DNA of 64,000 nucleotides. Source: DASSQJ01 sp963726295. Its GTDB lineage: Bacteria > Actinomycetota > Actinomycetes > Actinomycetales > Dermatophilaceae. Numbering within the stretch: position 1 is the first letter of the stretch; the number at the start of each line of letters is the position of its first letter. The stretch spans positions 620,001 through 684,000 of the forward strand of contig CAVSBW010000001.1 of assembly GCA_963726295.1 (NCBI GenBank), in the 5' to 3' direction. Positions 51,861-60,518 of the stretch are shown here, piece after piece. The position numbers were made by a program, and so were the translations under genes. A model generated the notes under the pieces. That model searched no databases and was not told the DNA's origin. It worked only from the letters and a program-made list of their open reading frames with translations.

Positions 51861-53783
51861 GGTGGGCTCGGTGAGCCAGAGGGCGGCGTACGGCGGCAGG
51901 TGGATGTCGCCGTCGCGGTCCCAGGGGAGCGGCTCACCGGTGATGGCGTCGACCGCCGCCTCCACCCCCAGCTCGCGCGCCCGCCAGCCCGGCCAGCGCC
52001 GCGTCTCGGGCGTGACGTTGTACAGCCCGACGAAGCGCCCGACGGGGTGGTCGCGCAGCGTCACGAGCACCCCGGGGTCGTCGACGGGGCCGGGTCGGGT
52101 CTCCACGGACGCGTGGAGGTGGGGGAGGGCGGCCCGGGCGCGGACGAGCTCGACGAGATCGCCGAAGACACGGCCGGCCACCGTGTCGGGATCGTGCCGG
52201 TGCTCCACGGCCTCGGGGTCCAGCCGGGGTCGGTTCGCCCAGCGGTTGTCGTCCGCGTGCCCGGGCTCCGCGGCCCAGCCGGGGTCGTTGGTCTGGCCGA
52301 GCTCGTCGCCGCTCCAGATGACGGGGATGCCGCCCCAGCCGATGACCACCGCGTGCGCCAGCCGGACCCGGGCCAGCGCTCGCGCCAGCTCGGCCTCCGA
52401 CCCGCTCTCCAGCGCCGCCTCGACCCCGGCGAGCGAGGCGGCGGTGCCGCTCGTGCGCATGTCGCCGGTCCCGGGGTTGTGCTGGAAGACCAGTCCGCGC
52501 GCCGTGGAGCCCGCGAAGTCGCCGGAGTACCACTCGGCGAGGAACCGGCGGTGCAGCCACCCGTTGAGCCCCACCGCGGCGGCGTCCTCGTCCATCACCG
52601 CCCAGCCGATGTCGTCGTGGCACCGCAGGTACGTCAGCCACGTGGCCGCCGCGGGCTTCGGGGGCAGCGTGGCGAGTGCCTGCACGGCCAGCCGGACGTC
52701 GCGCGAGGCCAGCATCGACCAGACCTGCACCATGAGGCTGTTGTGGTAGGCGAGGTCGCTGACCTTGCCGGTGAACCCACCCGTGCCGAGGTAGTCGAGC
52801 AGCTTGGACGGCGCGACGATGGCCTCCGCCTTGAAGACGACCGCCGGGCAGGCGATGCGCGTGACCGCCCGGAGCACCTGGGTGATGGAGTGCACCTGGG
52901 GGAGCCCCTGGCAGTCGGTGCCCAGCTTCTTCCACATGAACGCGAGGGCGTCGAGCCGGATCACGTCCACCCCGCGGTTGGCGAGGTCGAGGATGATCGA
53001 GGCGTACTCCTCCAGCACGTCGGGGTTGCCCCAGTTGACGTCCCACTGGAACTGGTTGAACGTCGTCCACACCCAGCCGTCCAGCTCGTCGTCCCACGTG
53101 AAGTTGCCCGGGGCGAACTCGGGGAACACCTCCGGCAGGGTGCGCTCGTAGGCGTCGGGAAGCCGCCGGTCCGGGAAGATGTGGAAGTACGACCGGTAGC
53201 GGTGGTGTCCGCCCCGCGCCTTGACGGCCCACTCGTGCTCGCGGGCGACGTGGTTGAGGACGAGGTCGAGCACCAGGCTCACCCCGAACTCGTGGAGCCG
53301 TTCGGCCAGGGCCTCCAGGTCCTCCACGCTCCCGAGGTCGGCGCGGACCTGGCGGTAGTCGGCCACGGCGTAGCCACCGTCGTTGTCGCCCTCCCGCGGG
53401 CGCAGCAGCGGCATCAGGTGGAGGTACCGGACACCGAGCTCGCGCAGGTACGGGATGCGGTCCGCCACCCCGCGCAGGTCCCCGGCGAACCGCTCCGTGT
53501 AGGCCGCGTAGCCCACCATCGACGGGTCCTGCAGCCAGTCGGGGCGCAGCATGCGGTCCAGGTCGCGTCGGTGCAGCCGCTCGGGGCGCCGGGCGTACGC
53601 GCGGGCGGCGAGGTCGACGAGCCCACCGGCGAGAGTGGGCGCCCGCTCGGGACCGTAGAGCGCTGCCAGCCCCGTCACGAGGTCGGGCCACCACCGGTCC
53701 ACGCGGGCCTGCACCATGGTCAGTCGGTCGCCGGTGACGCCCCGGACCGTCACGGTCGGGGGTGGCGGCGGCGCTGCGGTCAC
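51855..53783 (-). CDS. Amylosucrase-type GH13 glucosyltransferase
   Basis: A 642-residue GH13 enzyme. Region I is LVLDLVLNHVAREHEW, the nucleophile is in GVDVIRLDALAFMWK, the acid/base glutamate in VVFKAEAIVAP, and the third acidic residue in YLRCHDDIGWAVMDEDAA. The HDDIGW form and the overall arrangement (long N-terminal domain, LVTGLAALYGPER segment) fit amylosucrase (GH13_4), which builds alpha-1,4-glucan from sucrose. Sucrose phosphorylase-like or other subgroup activity cannot be excluded. GTG 53783 gives MTAAPPPPPTVTVRG; the longer ATG at 53843 extends through a divergent promoter region. The C-terminus ends in the repeat zone. Confidence 0.88.
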   Translation of the reverse strand: MTAAPPPPPTVTVRGVTGDRLTMVQARVDRWWPDLVTGLAALYGPERAPTLAGGLVDLAARAYARRPERLHRRDLDRMLRPDWLQDPSMVGYAAYTERFAGDLRGVADRIPYLRELGVRYLHLMPLLRPREGDNDGGYAVADYRQVRADLGSVEDLEALAERLHEFGVSLVLDLVLNHVAREHEWAVKARGGHHRYRSYFHIFPDRRLPDAYERTLPEVFPEFAPGNFTWDDELDGWVWTTFNQFQWDVNWGNPDVLEEYASIILDLANRGVDVIRLDALAFMWKKLGTDCQGLPQVHSITQVLRAVTRIACPAVVFKAEAIVAPSKLLDYLGTGGFTGKVSDLAYHNSLMVQVWSMLASRDVRLAVQALATLPPKPAAATWLTYLRCHDDIGWAVMDEDAAAVGLNGWLHRRFLAEWYSGDFAGSTARGLVFQHNPGTGDMRTSGTAASLAGVEAALESGSEAELARALARVRLAHAVVIGWGGIPVIWSGDELGQTNDPGWAAEPGHADDNRWANRPRLDPEAVEHRHDPDTVAGRVFGDLVELVRARAALPHLHASVETRPGPVDDPGVLVTLRDHPVGRFVGLYNVTPETRRWPGWRARELGVEAAVDAITGEPLPWDRDGDIHLPPYAALWLTEPTS

Positions 53784-53908
53784 GGGGCCGATTCTGTCGG
53801 ATGCGCGTAACCGTTTCCACGCCGTCCACGGAGGCGGTGCCACTTCTCACCGACGACACCGACGTCGCTCACAGGTGGCACATAGGAAGGCGTCCGACAG
53901 TACGGAGC

Positions 53909-55336
53909 ATGACGACGAGCATCCTGGGCCGCGCGGAGGGCGCCACCCGGACCGAGCGGGCGGGCCCCCGTGTCACCCGCCGCCACGCGCTGCCTCGCTG
54001 GTGGCGAGACGCCACCGGGGCTCTCGCGTGGGCGGTCGTGCTCGTCGTCACCGCACTGTGGGTGGCCGGGGGCGGGGTCCAGGCGCTCGGCACCATGGCG
54101 GGCTTCCTCACCTCCACCGGTCGGCTCACCGGCCTCGTGGCCTCGGCCCTGCTCCTCGTGCAGGTGCTCCTCATGGCCCGGGTGCCGTGGGTCGAGCAGG
54201 CCTGGGGGCAGGACGAGCTCGCGCGCACCCACCGGCTCGTCGGGTTCACCTCGTTCACCCTGATGCTCGCCCACATCGTGCTCATCACCCTGGGCTACGC
54301 GGCCGGCACGGCCCGCGGCGTCTGGGGGACCGCCTGGGACCTCGTGGTCGACTACCCGGGGATGCTGCTCGCGCTCGCGGGGACCGTGGCGCTCGTCATG
54401 GTCGTCGTCACCTCGGTGCGGCGGGCCCGACGCCGGCTGCGCTACGAGTCGTGGCACCTCATCCACCTGTACGGCTACCTCGGGGCCGGGCTCGCCCTGC
54501 CGCACCAGCTGTGGACCGGCGCCGAGTTCCTCGCCTCCACCGCGGCCACCGTGTTCTGGTGGAGCCTCTGGGGCGTCACGGCGGCCGCCGTCCTCGTCTT
54601 CCGGGTGGCTCTCCCGCTGTACCGCTCGCTGCGCCGACCGGTGCGGGTGCTCGAGGTCCGAGCGGAGGGCCCCGGCGTCACGACCGTGACGGTCGGCGGC
54701 CCCGGTCTCGACCGTCTGCCGGTGCGCGCCGGCCAGTTCTTCCACTGGCGCTTCCTCGACGGAGCCGGATGGACGCGCGCCAACCCCTACTCGATCTCCG
54801 CCGCTCCCGACGGGCGCACCCTGCGGTTCACGGCCGAGCACGTGGGCGACGGCTCGGCCCGTCTCGCCACCCTGCGTCCGGGGACACGGGTCCTCATCGA
54901 AGGCCCCTACGGCCGCCTCCACGGAGGTGTGCGGACCCGCCGGAAGGTGCTGCTCATGGGCTCGGGCATCGGGATCACCCCGATGCGTGCCCTGCTCGAG
55001 GAGCTGCCCCAGGCCCCCGGCGACGTCACCGTCGTGCACCGGGTGCGCTCGCGCCGCGACGCCGTGCTCGCCGAGGAGCTCCGCGGGCTCGCGGACGCCC
55101 GCGGCGCCCGCTACGTGCTCGTCGAGGGGCACCGGGTCCGGGGACGGGACAGCTGGCTGCCCGCGCAGGCGGCCCACCTCAGCGACGCCCAGGCACTCGC
55201 CGAGCTCGTGCCCGACGTCGCCGAGCGCGACGTGTACCTGTGCGGTGCCGACGGCTGGATGCAGGCAGCGCGGGCCGCCGCCCACGCTGCCGGGGTCCCC
55301 CGCGACGCCGTGCACCTCGAACGCTTCTCCTACTGA
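53909..55336 (+). CDS. Ferric-reductase-like transmembrane flavocytochrome
   Basis: A 475-residue membrane oxidoreductase. About six helices form a ferric-reductase-like domain with paired histidines (RTHRLVGFTSFTLMLAHIVLI and ESWHLIHLYGYLGAGLALPHQ) that could hold two b-type haems. A cytoplasmic FAD-binding domain (RANPYSISAAPDG) and NAD(P)-binding domain (LLMGSGIGITPMRALLEEL, VYLCGADGWMQAARAA) follow. It could pass electrons from NAD(P)H through flavin and haem to the outside. The next two genes supply an exported FMN protein and its flavin transferase, so that is the likely electron acceptor. ATG 53909 is chosen; no strong ribosome-binding site is visible. Confidence 0.87.
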   Translation: MTTSILGRAEGATRTERAGPRVTRRHALPRWWRDATGALAWAVVLVVTALWVAGGGVQALGTMAGFLTSTGRLTGLVASALLLVQVLLMARVPWVEQAWGQDELARTHRLVGFTSFTLMLAHIVLITLGYAAGTARGVWGTAWDLVVDYPGMLLALAGTVALVMVVVTSVRRARRRLRYESWHLIHLYGYLGAGLALPHQLWTGAEFLASTAATVFWWSLWGVTAAAVLVFRVALPLYRSLRRPVRVLEVRAEGPGVTTVTVGGPGLDRLPVRAGQFFHWRFLDGAGWTRANPYSISAAPDGRTLRFTAEHVGDGSARLATLRPGTRVLIEGPYGRLHGGVRTRRKVLLMGSGIGITPMRALLEELPQAPGDVTVVHRVRSRRDAVLAEELRGLADARGARYVLVEGHRVRGRDSWLPAQAAHLSDAQALAELVPDVAERDVYLCGADGWMQAARAAAHAAGVPRDAVHLERFSY

Positions 55337-55355
55337 TCGACTGAGGACAACTCCG

Positions 55356-55916
55356 ATGCGACGGATCACCACCTGGCTGCTCAGCACCGTCTCGGCGCTC
55401 GTGCTCCTGTTCAGCTACCACACCTCGACGAGCTCCTCCGCGGCCGGCGTGGTCGCGCTCGGCGCCGCCAACGCCGGCGCCGCCAGTGCCGACGGCTCGA
55501 CCTCGACCCCCACGCAGGAGTCGGGCGGGGGCGGCTCCGCCACCGGCGGAAGCACGGGCTCGTCGGGGTCGAGCGGGGGAGCGAGCTCCGGCTCAAGCGG
55601 GTCAGGCTCCAGCGGGTCAGGCTCCGGGTCCTCCTCGTCGAGCGGGACGTTCACCGGTGACGCCGTGATGACGCAGTTCGGGGCGGTGCAGGTGGAGATC
55701 ACCGTGAGGAACGGCGAGATCACCAAGTCGGTGGTCACGCAGGTGCCGTGGAACAACGGACGCGACCAGCAGATCAACTCCTACGCGGTGCCGGTCCTCA
55801 ACGACGAGGTCGTGCAGGCGCAGAGCTCCTCCATCGACATGGTGTCCGGGGCCACCTTCACGTCGGAGGGCTACATCCAGTCACTTCAGTCCGCGATCGA
55901 CCAGGCCAACCTGTGA
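55356..55916 (+). CDS. Exported FMN-binding domain protein with Ser/Gly linker
   Basis: A 186-residue protein. An N-terminal hydrophobic signal or anchor (about residues 7-20) is followed by a Ser/Gly/Thr-rich linker (about 45-97) and a ~90-residue FMN-binding domain of the RnfG/NqrC type. The flavinylation motif is DMVSGATFTS (Thr167 the likely attachment site). FMN is joined through a phosphoester bond by ApbE, encoded next door. The linker would let the flavin domain reach across the cell wall. It sits 19 bp after the reductase and overlaps apbE by 4 nt (GTGA), so all three are probably co-translated. Confidence 0.88.
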   Translation: MRRITTWLLSTVSALVLLFSYHTSTSSSAAGVVALGAANAGAASADGSTSTPTQESGGGGSATGGSTGSSGSSGGASSGSSGSGSSGSGSGSSSSSGTFTGDAVMTQFGAVQVEITVRNGEITKSVVTQVPWNNGRDQQINSYAVPVLNDEVVQAQSSSIDMVSGATFTSEGYIQSLQSAIDQANL

Positions 55917-56692
55917 TCACCGCCGAGATCCCCGTGACCCCCGCAGCCCCGCCGCCGCCGGTGCTGGCCCGCAGGGCGTGGGTCGAGCACGTCATGGGCA
56001 CCGCGGTCAGCATCCACATCCGGGCCGTGGAGCCCACCCGTCCGGACATCGAGGCGGCCGTGTCCCGCGTGTTCGCGCACCTCCGGAAGGTCGACGAGGT
56101 GCTCAGCACGTGGCGCGCCGACAGCGACCTGCTCCGGCTCCAGCACGGCGAGGCGGACGAGGTGCACGCCTGGGTCGCCGACGTGGCCGAGCTCAGCCTC
56201 GAGGCCGAGGAGCGCACCGACGGGCTGTTCCGCGCCTGGCGGTCGCGGCGAGGAGGGCGCACGGTCTTCGACCCCACCGGGCTCGTCAAGGGCTGGGCGG
56301 TGTCCGGTGCCGGTGCCCACCTCGACGTCGTACCGGAGGTCGCGTGGAGCATCGGCGCCGGAGGGGACGTGGCCGTCGGCGCGGGCACCGGACCCTCGGC
56401 CACGGCTCCCTCGTGGCGGATCGGTCTGGCCGACCCCGGCGTGCCCGGCCGGGTCGCGGACGTCGTGACGCTCCGCCGGGGTGCGGTGGCCACCTCGGGG
56501 GCCGCGGAGCGCGGGGGCCACGTGGTCGACCCGCGGACCGGGCGAGCCGTCGTGCGGCCGGGCTCGGTGACGGTGGTCGGCCCGGACCTGCTCTGGGCCG
56601 ATGTGTGGGCGACCGCCGCCTGGGTGGACCCGGGTCGTGCTCGTGCGCTGATGGCCGAGCGCGCCCCGGAGTACCGGCTCGTCACGCTCTGA
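55913..56692 (+). CDS. apbE: FAD:protein FMN transferase
   Basis: A 259-residue ApbE-family flavin transferase, which attaches FMN from FAD to a threonine of exported FMN-binding domains. FDPTGLVKGWAVSGAG corresponds to the conserved D-x-G-G-x-x-K-G-Y/W-A motif. SIGAGGDVAVG and ATSGAAERGGHVVDPRTGRAV are the FAD-binding and metal-binding elements. It is shorter than the E. coli enzyme and lacks a lipoprotein signal, so it may act in the cytoplasm or be exported by other means. GTG 55913 overlaps the FMN-domain gene stop. Confidence 0.92.
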   Translation: MITAEIPVTPAAPPPPVLARRAWVEHVMGTAVSIHIRAVEPTRPDIEAAVSRVFAHLRKVDEVLSTWRADSDLLRLQHGEADEVHAWVADVAELSLEAEERTDGLFRAWRSRRGGRTVFDPTGLVKGWAVSGAGAHLDVVPEVAWSIGAGGDVAVGAGTGPSATAPSWRIGLADPGVPGRVADVVTLRRGAVATSGAAERGGHVVDPRTGRAVVRPGSVTVVGPDLLWADVWATAAWVDPGRARALMAERAPEYRLVTL

Positions 56693-56780
56693 CGGTCCTC
56701 TGACCTGCCCTTTACCAGCGGTTTACCCGCCGGTAGCCCCCGACACGCGAGGCGACCTGCGAAGACATTCCGGGAACCAC

Positions 56781-56811
56781 TTGCGGGAGCATGGGCGGAG
56801 GCTGCTACTCT
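56781..56811 (+). promoter_or_regulatory. Putative promoter for the secreted Cys-rich protein gene
   Basis: TTGCGG (56781-56786) and TACTCT (56806-56811) are separated by 19 bp. A leader of about 50 nt would follow to ATG 56868. No other -10 candidate of this quality lies nearby. Confidence 0.5.
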
Positions 56812-56867
56812 GCAAACGCTCAGTCGGATTTCAGCAGGGGAGTCCGGCAAGAGAACTAGGTTGTGTC

Positions 56868-57398
56868 ATGTCTCAATCGCAGGGGATTGAGGTGCGGCCG
56901 AGTCGTCGCACCATTGCCAGAGGTGTGGCCTGGGCCGCACCCGTCATCGCCGTCGGAGCCGCCGCCCCGTACGCGGCCGCTTCACCTCAGGACTGCGTCC
57001 CGGTCTTCAGTTTCGCCAACGACTCGTGCAAGTGCCCGGGACAGTCCACCGACCAGTCCTGGGGCTACTACCTGAGCATCTGCGCGAATGAGTCGTCGGG
57101 GTGCACGGACGGCAGCGGGACGCCCGTCGTCGTGCTGATCTACGACATCGTGAACAACTCGGGCAAGAAGCTGATCCCGGCCTCGGGCGACTTCCCGATT
57201 CCCGTGACCGTCGGCGACTGCACCGAGACGCTGCTGTTCCTCTCCTCGAGCAGCTCGCACTCGATCCGGTTCCAGTACTCCGTCGACGGTGGGACCACGC
57301 TCCAGTGGAGCAGCTACATCGACGCTCCCCCGAACTGTGACTCCAGCGGGCAGGGAAACAACACGCAGTGCCTCCCGCCCGCCAGCTTCGGCGGCTGA
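56868..57398 (+). CDS. Secreted Cys-rich protein of unknown function
   Basis: A 176-residue protein with a Tat-like signal peptide: SRRTIARGVAWAAPVIAVG, with Arg13-Arg14 and a likely cut after ~residue 38. The mature part contains eight cysteines (VPVFSFANDSCKCPG, ICANESSGCTDG and others) and many Ser, Thr and Asn, consistent with a disulfide-stabilised surface or wall protein. IVNNSGKKLIPASGDFPIPV and SIRFQYSVDGG look like beta-sandwich strands. I recognise no family. ATG 56868 fits the signal; a longer in-frame start at 56781 would bury it. The gene stands alone after the apbE cluster. Confidence 0.75.
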   Translation: MSQSQGIEVRPSRRTIARGVAWAAPVIAVGAAAPYAAASPQDCVPVFSFANDSCKCPGQSTDQSWGYYLSICANESSGCTDGSGTPVVVLIYDIVNNSGKKLIPASGDFPIPVTVGDCTETLLFLSSSSSHSIRFQYSVDGGTTLQWSSYIDAPPNCDSSGQGNNTQCLPPASFGG

Positions 57399-57539
57399 GG
57401 CCCCCAGGCCGCTCTGTCGTCGGCCAGGAGTCGGCGGCAGAGCGAGCGGATGTCGGGAGGCGGTCTGCGGGGTGACACCACCCCCTGTCAGATCTCTCCT
57501 CTGTGCCTCCCGGCGTCCGCGGGGGAACCACCCAGGACT

Positions 57540-57587
57540 GCGGTCCCGGAGCCCGACGCTGCAGGGGCGTCAAGGCTCCGGGGCCGC
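57540..57587. terminator. Bidirectional hairpin between convergent genes
   Basis: GCGGTCCCGGAGCC (57540-57553) and GGCTCCGGGGCCGC (57574-57587) pair at 13 of 14 positions, and an inner GACGC/GCGTC stem extends it. It lies between the secreted-protein gene and the minus-strand YyaL gene. There is no T-tract, but stability is high on either strand. Confidence 0.6.
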
Positions 57588-57612
57588 GTCCGGGTGGGGG
57601 AGGCCGGGGCTG

Positions 57613-59598
57613 TCAGGGGAGCAGCTCGCCGAGCGCCTCGACCGTCGTCACCGGGCGGTCGCACACGAAGCCGCGACACACGTAGGCCGCCGGCCCGCCG
57701 TCCACCAGCGGACGGTCGGCGAGGAGCGGTACCCCCTCGGCGTCGGGCGCCCCCGCCACCACCACAGTCCCGGGTGAGCCGGCGCGGCGCGCACGCTCGA
57801 GCAGGGCCTCCGCCGCAGGACCCGAGCCCACCACGGCCACCTGGAGCGGCCCGCTGACGGCGGCCTCGGCCACAGCCAGGGCCCACCCGGCGAACCGCGG
57901 TTCGGCGGCCGCCACCGCACCCGATGCCTCCAGGGCCCGCTCCGCGGCGTCACGGTGTCGGGTCGACGCGGTGAGTGCGGAGTAGGCGAGCAGGGCGCCC
58001 GCGAGCGCGGACGCTCCGGCGGGCTCGGCGTTGTCGGACCGGCCGGCCGGGCGGGCGAACAGCGCCGGCGCGTCGTGGGCCGTGTCGTGGACGATGCCGT
58101 GGGCATCGACGAAGCGGGAGATCGCACGGTCCAGGAGATCACCGGCGGCCCGCAGCCAGCGCGCCTCGCCGGTGGCCTGGTGCAGGGCCAGCAACCCCTC
58201 GGCGAGGTCGGCGTGGTCGTCGAGCACCGCGGGGGCCGCCGAGACCGTTCCCGCACGTGAGGTCCGGCGCAGCTCGCCGTCGACGTCATGGGTGTCGAGC
58301 AGGAACTGCGCCGCACGCACCGCGGCGGCCACGAGGCCGGGCCGGTCCAGGAGGGCGCCGACTTCTGCGAGCGCGGCGACGGCCAGACCGTTCCACGCGG
58401 TCACCACCTTGTCGTCGCGGGCCGGTTGCGGCCGCGTCCCGCGCGCCGCGAGCAGCCGGGCGCGGGTGCGGGTCCACCACTGCGGGTCGTCCGGGTCGGT
58501 CCGCAGCTGCAGGGTCGAAGCGCCCTGCTCGAACGTCGCCGGCTCGCCCACGGCGAGCAGCCCGGCCGCCCGCTCGCCGTCCTCCTGGCCGAGCACGGCC
58601 GCGAGGTCGCCGGGGCGCCACACGTAGGTGAGGCCCTCGTGGGAGCGGCCGTCCACCACCGTGTCCGCGTCCAGCGCCGAGGCGAAGGCCCCCTCCGGTG
58701 TGCCGAGGTCTCGGACGAGGAAGTCCGCGGTCTCAAGGGCCACCCGTCGGGCGAGCGGGTCCCCGTTCGCGCGCCACAGGTGCGCGTAGACCCGGGCCAG
58801 CTGGGCGTTGTCGTAGAGCATCTTCTCGAAGTGCGGCACCACCCAACCGGCGTCCACCGCGTACCGGGCGAACCCGCCCGCGAGCTGGTCGTACAGGCCA
58901 CCCCTCGCCATGGCCTCGCCGGTCCCTCGCGCCATGGCGAGGGCGTCGGCCGAGCCCGTTCGCGCGTGGTGGCGCAGGAGGAACTCGAGCACCATCGAGG
59001 GCGGGAACTTCGGCGCGCCGCCGAAGCCGCCGCGGGCCTCGTCGTAGGTGCGTCGCAGCGACGTGACCGCCTTCTCGAGCGTCTCGGGCCCGATCGGGGA
59101 CGACGCCGGGGGCCCGGTCATCTCACGCAGCCGCGAGGCGATCCCGGCCCCGCTCCGCTCGAGCTCGTCGCGCTGCGTGCGCCACACCTCGCCGGCGCTC
59201 TGGAGCAGCCCAAGGAGCTGGATCCTCGGCAGGTACGTGCCCGCCCAGAACGGGTCGCCCGCGTGCGTGAGCAGGCAGGTCATCGGCCAGCCGCCGTGGC
59301 CGGTGAGGGCGGTCGTCGCGGCCATGTAGACGGCGTCGACGTCGGGCCGCTCCTCGCGGTCGACCTTGATCGCCACCCAGCCCTCGGCCAGGGCCCGGGC
59401 CACTTCGTCGTCCTCGAACGACTCGTGCGCCATGACGTGGCACCAGTGGCACGCGGCGTACCCCACCGAGAGGAAGATCGGGACGTCGCGGCGCCGTGCC
59501 TCGGCGAAGGCCTCGTCTCCCCACTCCCACCAGTCCACCGGGTTGTCGGCGTGCTGGAGGAGGTACGGGCTGAGGGAGGCCGCGAGCCGGTTCGCCAT
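57613..59598 (-). CDS. YyaL/DUF255 thioredoxin-domain protein
   Basis: A 661-residue protein of the YyaL (SSP411/spermatogenesis-associated) family. The N-terminal thioredoxin-like domain holds DVPIFLSVGYAACHWCHVM with a CHWC pair. A large alpha/alpha-toroid with FGGAPKFP, WVVPHFEKMLYDNAQLARVYAHL and GRSHEGLTYVW follows. The biochemical role is unknown; the C-x-x-C and toroid suggest a redox or sugar-processing function. It is ~660 residues, the usual length. ATG 59598 is preceded at 6 nt by TACGGT on the minus strand. Confidence 0.88.
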   Translation of the reverse strand: MANRLAASLSPYLLQHADNPVDWWEWGDEAFAEARRRDVPIFLSVGYAACHWCHVMAHESFEDDEVARALAEGWVAIKVDREERPDVDAVYMAATTALTGHGGWPMTCLLTHAGDPFWAGTYLPRIQLLGLLQSAGEVWRTQRDELERSGAGIASRLREMTGPPASSPIGPETLEKAVTSLRRTYDEARGGFGGAPKFPPSMVLEFLLRHHARTGSADALAMARGTGEAMARGGLYDQLAGGFARYAVDAGWVVPHFEKMLYDNAQLARVYAHLWRANGDPLARRVALETADFLVRDLGTPEGAFASALDADTVVDGRSHEGLTYVWRPGDLAAVLGQEDGERAAGLLAVGEPATFEQGASTLQLRTDPDDPQWWTRTRARLLAARGTRPQPARDDKVVTAWNGLAVAALAEVGALLDRPGLVAAAVRAAQFLLDTHDVDGELRRTSRAGTVSAAPAVLDDHADLAEGLLALHQATGEARWLRAAGDLLDRAISRFVDAHGIVHDTAHDAPALFARPAGRSDNAEPAGASALAGALLAYSALTASTRHRDAAERALEASGAVAAAEPRFAGWALAVAEAAVSGPLQVAVVGSGPAAEALLERARRAGSPGTVVVAGAPDAEGVPLLADRPLVDGGPAAYVCRGFVCDRPVTTVEALGELLP

Positions 59599-59604
59599 CG
59601 ACCC

Positions 59605-59610
59605 ACCGTA
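59605..59610 (-). promoter_or_regulatory. -10 box (TACGGT) for the YyaL gene
   Basis: TACGGT on the minus strand ends 6 nt before ATG 59598. It fits TAnnnT with leaderless spacing. Confidence 0.5.
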
Positions 59611-59624
59611 GGCGCTGCGGAGGC

Positions 59625-60518
59625 TCAGTCGTCGAGTGCCTTGGTCAGGGCGATGCAGGTCGTCATCGACTCCTCGCCCTCCGTCACCGCCCAGCTCACC
59701 TCGAGCCCCGCCCGGAGCAGGCTCCACGCCCGCGCCTCGTCCTCGTCGATCCCAGCGGCCTCGGCGAGGATGCCGAGCCGGTGCCGCACCGACCACCGGA
59801 AGGCCGCGCCGGTCCCCATCTCGTCGATCCGGTTCCGCAGGGCCGGCAGCAGCTCGAAGCCCTGGTGCCCGGAGAGGGGCTTGGGGTCGATGGCCAGCCA
59901 GCGACCGTCGGGGGCCCGCAGGACGTTCTCGTAGTGCAGGTCGATGTGGAGCAGCGACCCCGGCCGCTGGTCGGTGAGCAGCTCGCGGGCCAGGCCCTGG
60001 GTGCGCGCGACGACCCGGCGGGGCACGGCCGGGCGGCGCTCCATCCGCTCCAGGTGGGGCGGCAGGTAGCTCGTCAGCGGCTCGACCTGCGGCGGGGCGG
60101 GCACCCCGAGGATCGTCAGCAGCCCGCCGATCGTCGCGCAGGCCTCGTCGGCCCACACCTCCCGCAGGTCCTCGTCGGCGTCGAGCCGTTCGAGGAGCAG
60201 CAGGCCGTCAGTGGGGTGCGCCGCGACGAGCCGCACCGCACCGGAGCCGTCCCACAGGCGCAGCGCGACGTGCTCCTGCCGGCCCTCGGGGTGGGGCCAG
60301 GTCACCTTGAGCGCGAGCCGCTCGTCGCCGCGGCGCACGGGCACGACCACCGCGGTCCACCCGGTCCGCGGCGGCCCGTCGACCGTCAGGTCCCAACGGG
60401 CGAGCCCGGCCTCGAGCAGACGGGGCACCTCGCGCACCCAGTCGGCGCCGGAGGGGCCGCCCTCGGCGGGGTAGCCGCAGACCTGCTTCACCCAGCGGGA
60501 GGGCAGCTCGACCGTCAC
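59625..60518 (-). CDS. Aminoglycoside phosphotransferase-like kinase (streptomycin 6-kinase type)
   Basis: A 297-residue kinase of the APH_6/hydroxyurea-phosphotransferase family, which includes streptomycin 6-phosphotransferases. The ATP-binding lysine is in ERLALKVTWPHPEG. The catalytic loop is SLLHIDLHYENVLRA (H-x-D-x-x-x-x-N) and the metal site is in WLAIDPKPLSGHQGFELLP. The context (lipoprotein upstream, no antibiotic genes) does not show resistance, so the true substrate may be another small molecule. GTG 60518 overlaps the upstream stop by 4 nt. Confidence 0.82.
   Translation of the reverse strand: MTVELPSRWVKQVCGYPAEGGPSGADWVREVPRLLEAGLARWDLTVDGPPRTGWTAVVVPVRRGDERLALKVTWPHPEGRQEHVALRLWDGSGAVRLVAAHPTDGLLLLERLDADEDLREVWADEACATIGGLLTILGVPAPPQVEPLTSYLPPHLERMERRPAVPRRVVARTQGLARELLTDQRPGSLLHIDLHYENVLRAPDGRWLAIDPKPLSGHQGFELLPALRNRIDEMGTGAAFRWSVRHRLGILAEAAGIDEDEARAWSLLRAGLEVSWAVTEGEESMTTCIALTKALDD

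Noticed and set aside
57411..57443. Hairpin GCTCTGTCG/CGGCAGAGC as terminator of the secreted-protein gene
   Set aside because: It has only nine pairs with a 15-nt loop and no T-tract; the stronger hairpin at 57540-57587 is a better candidate.
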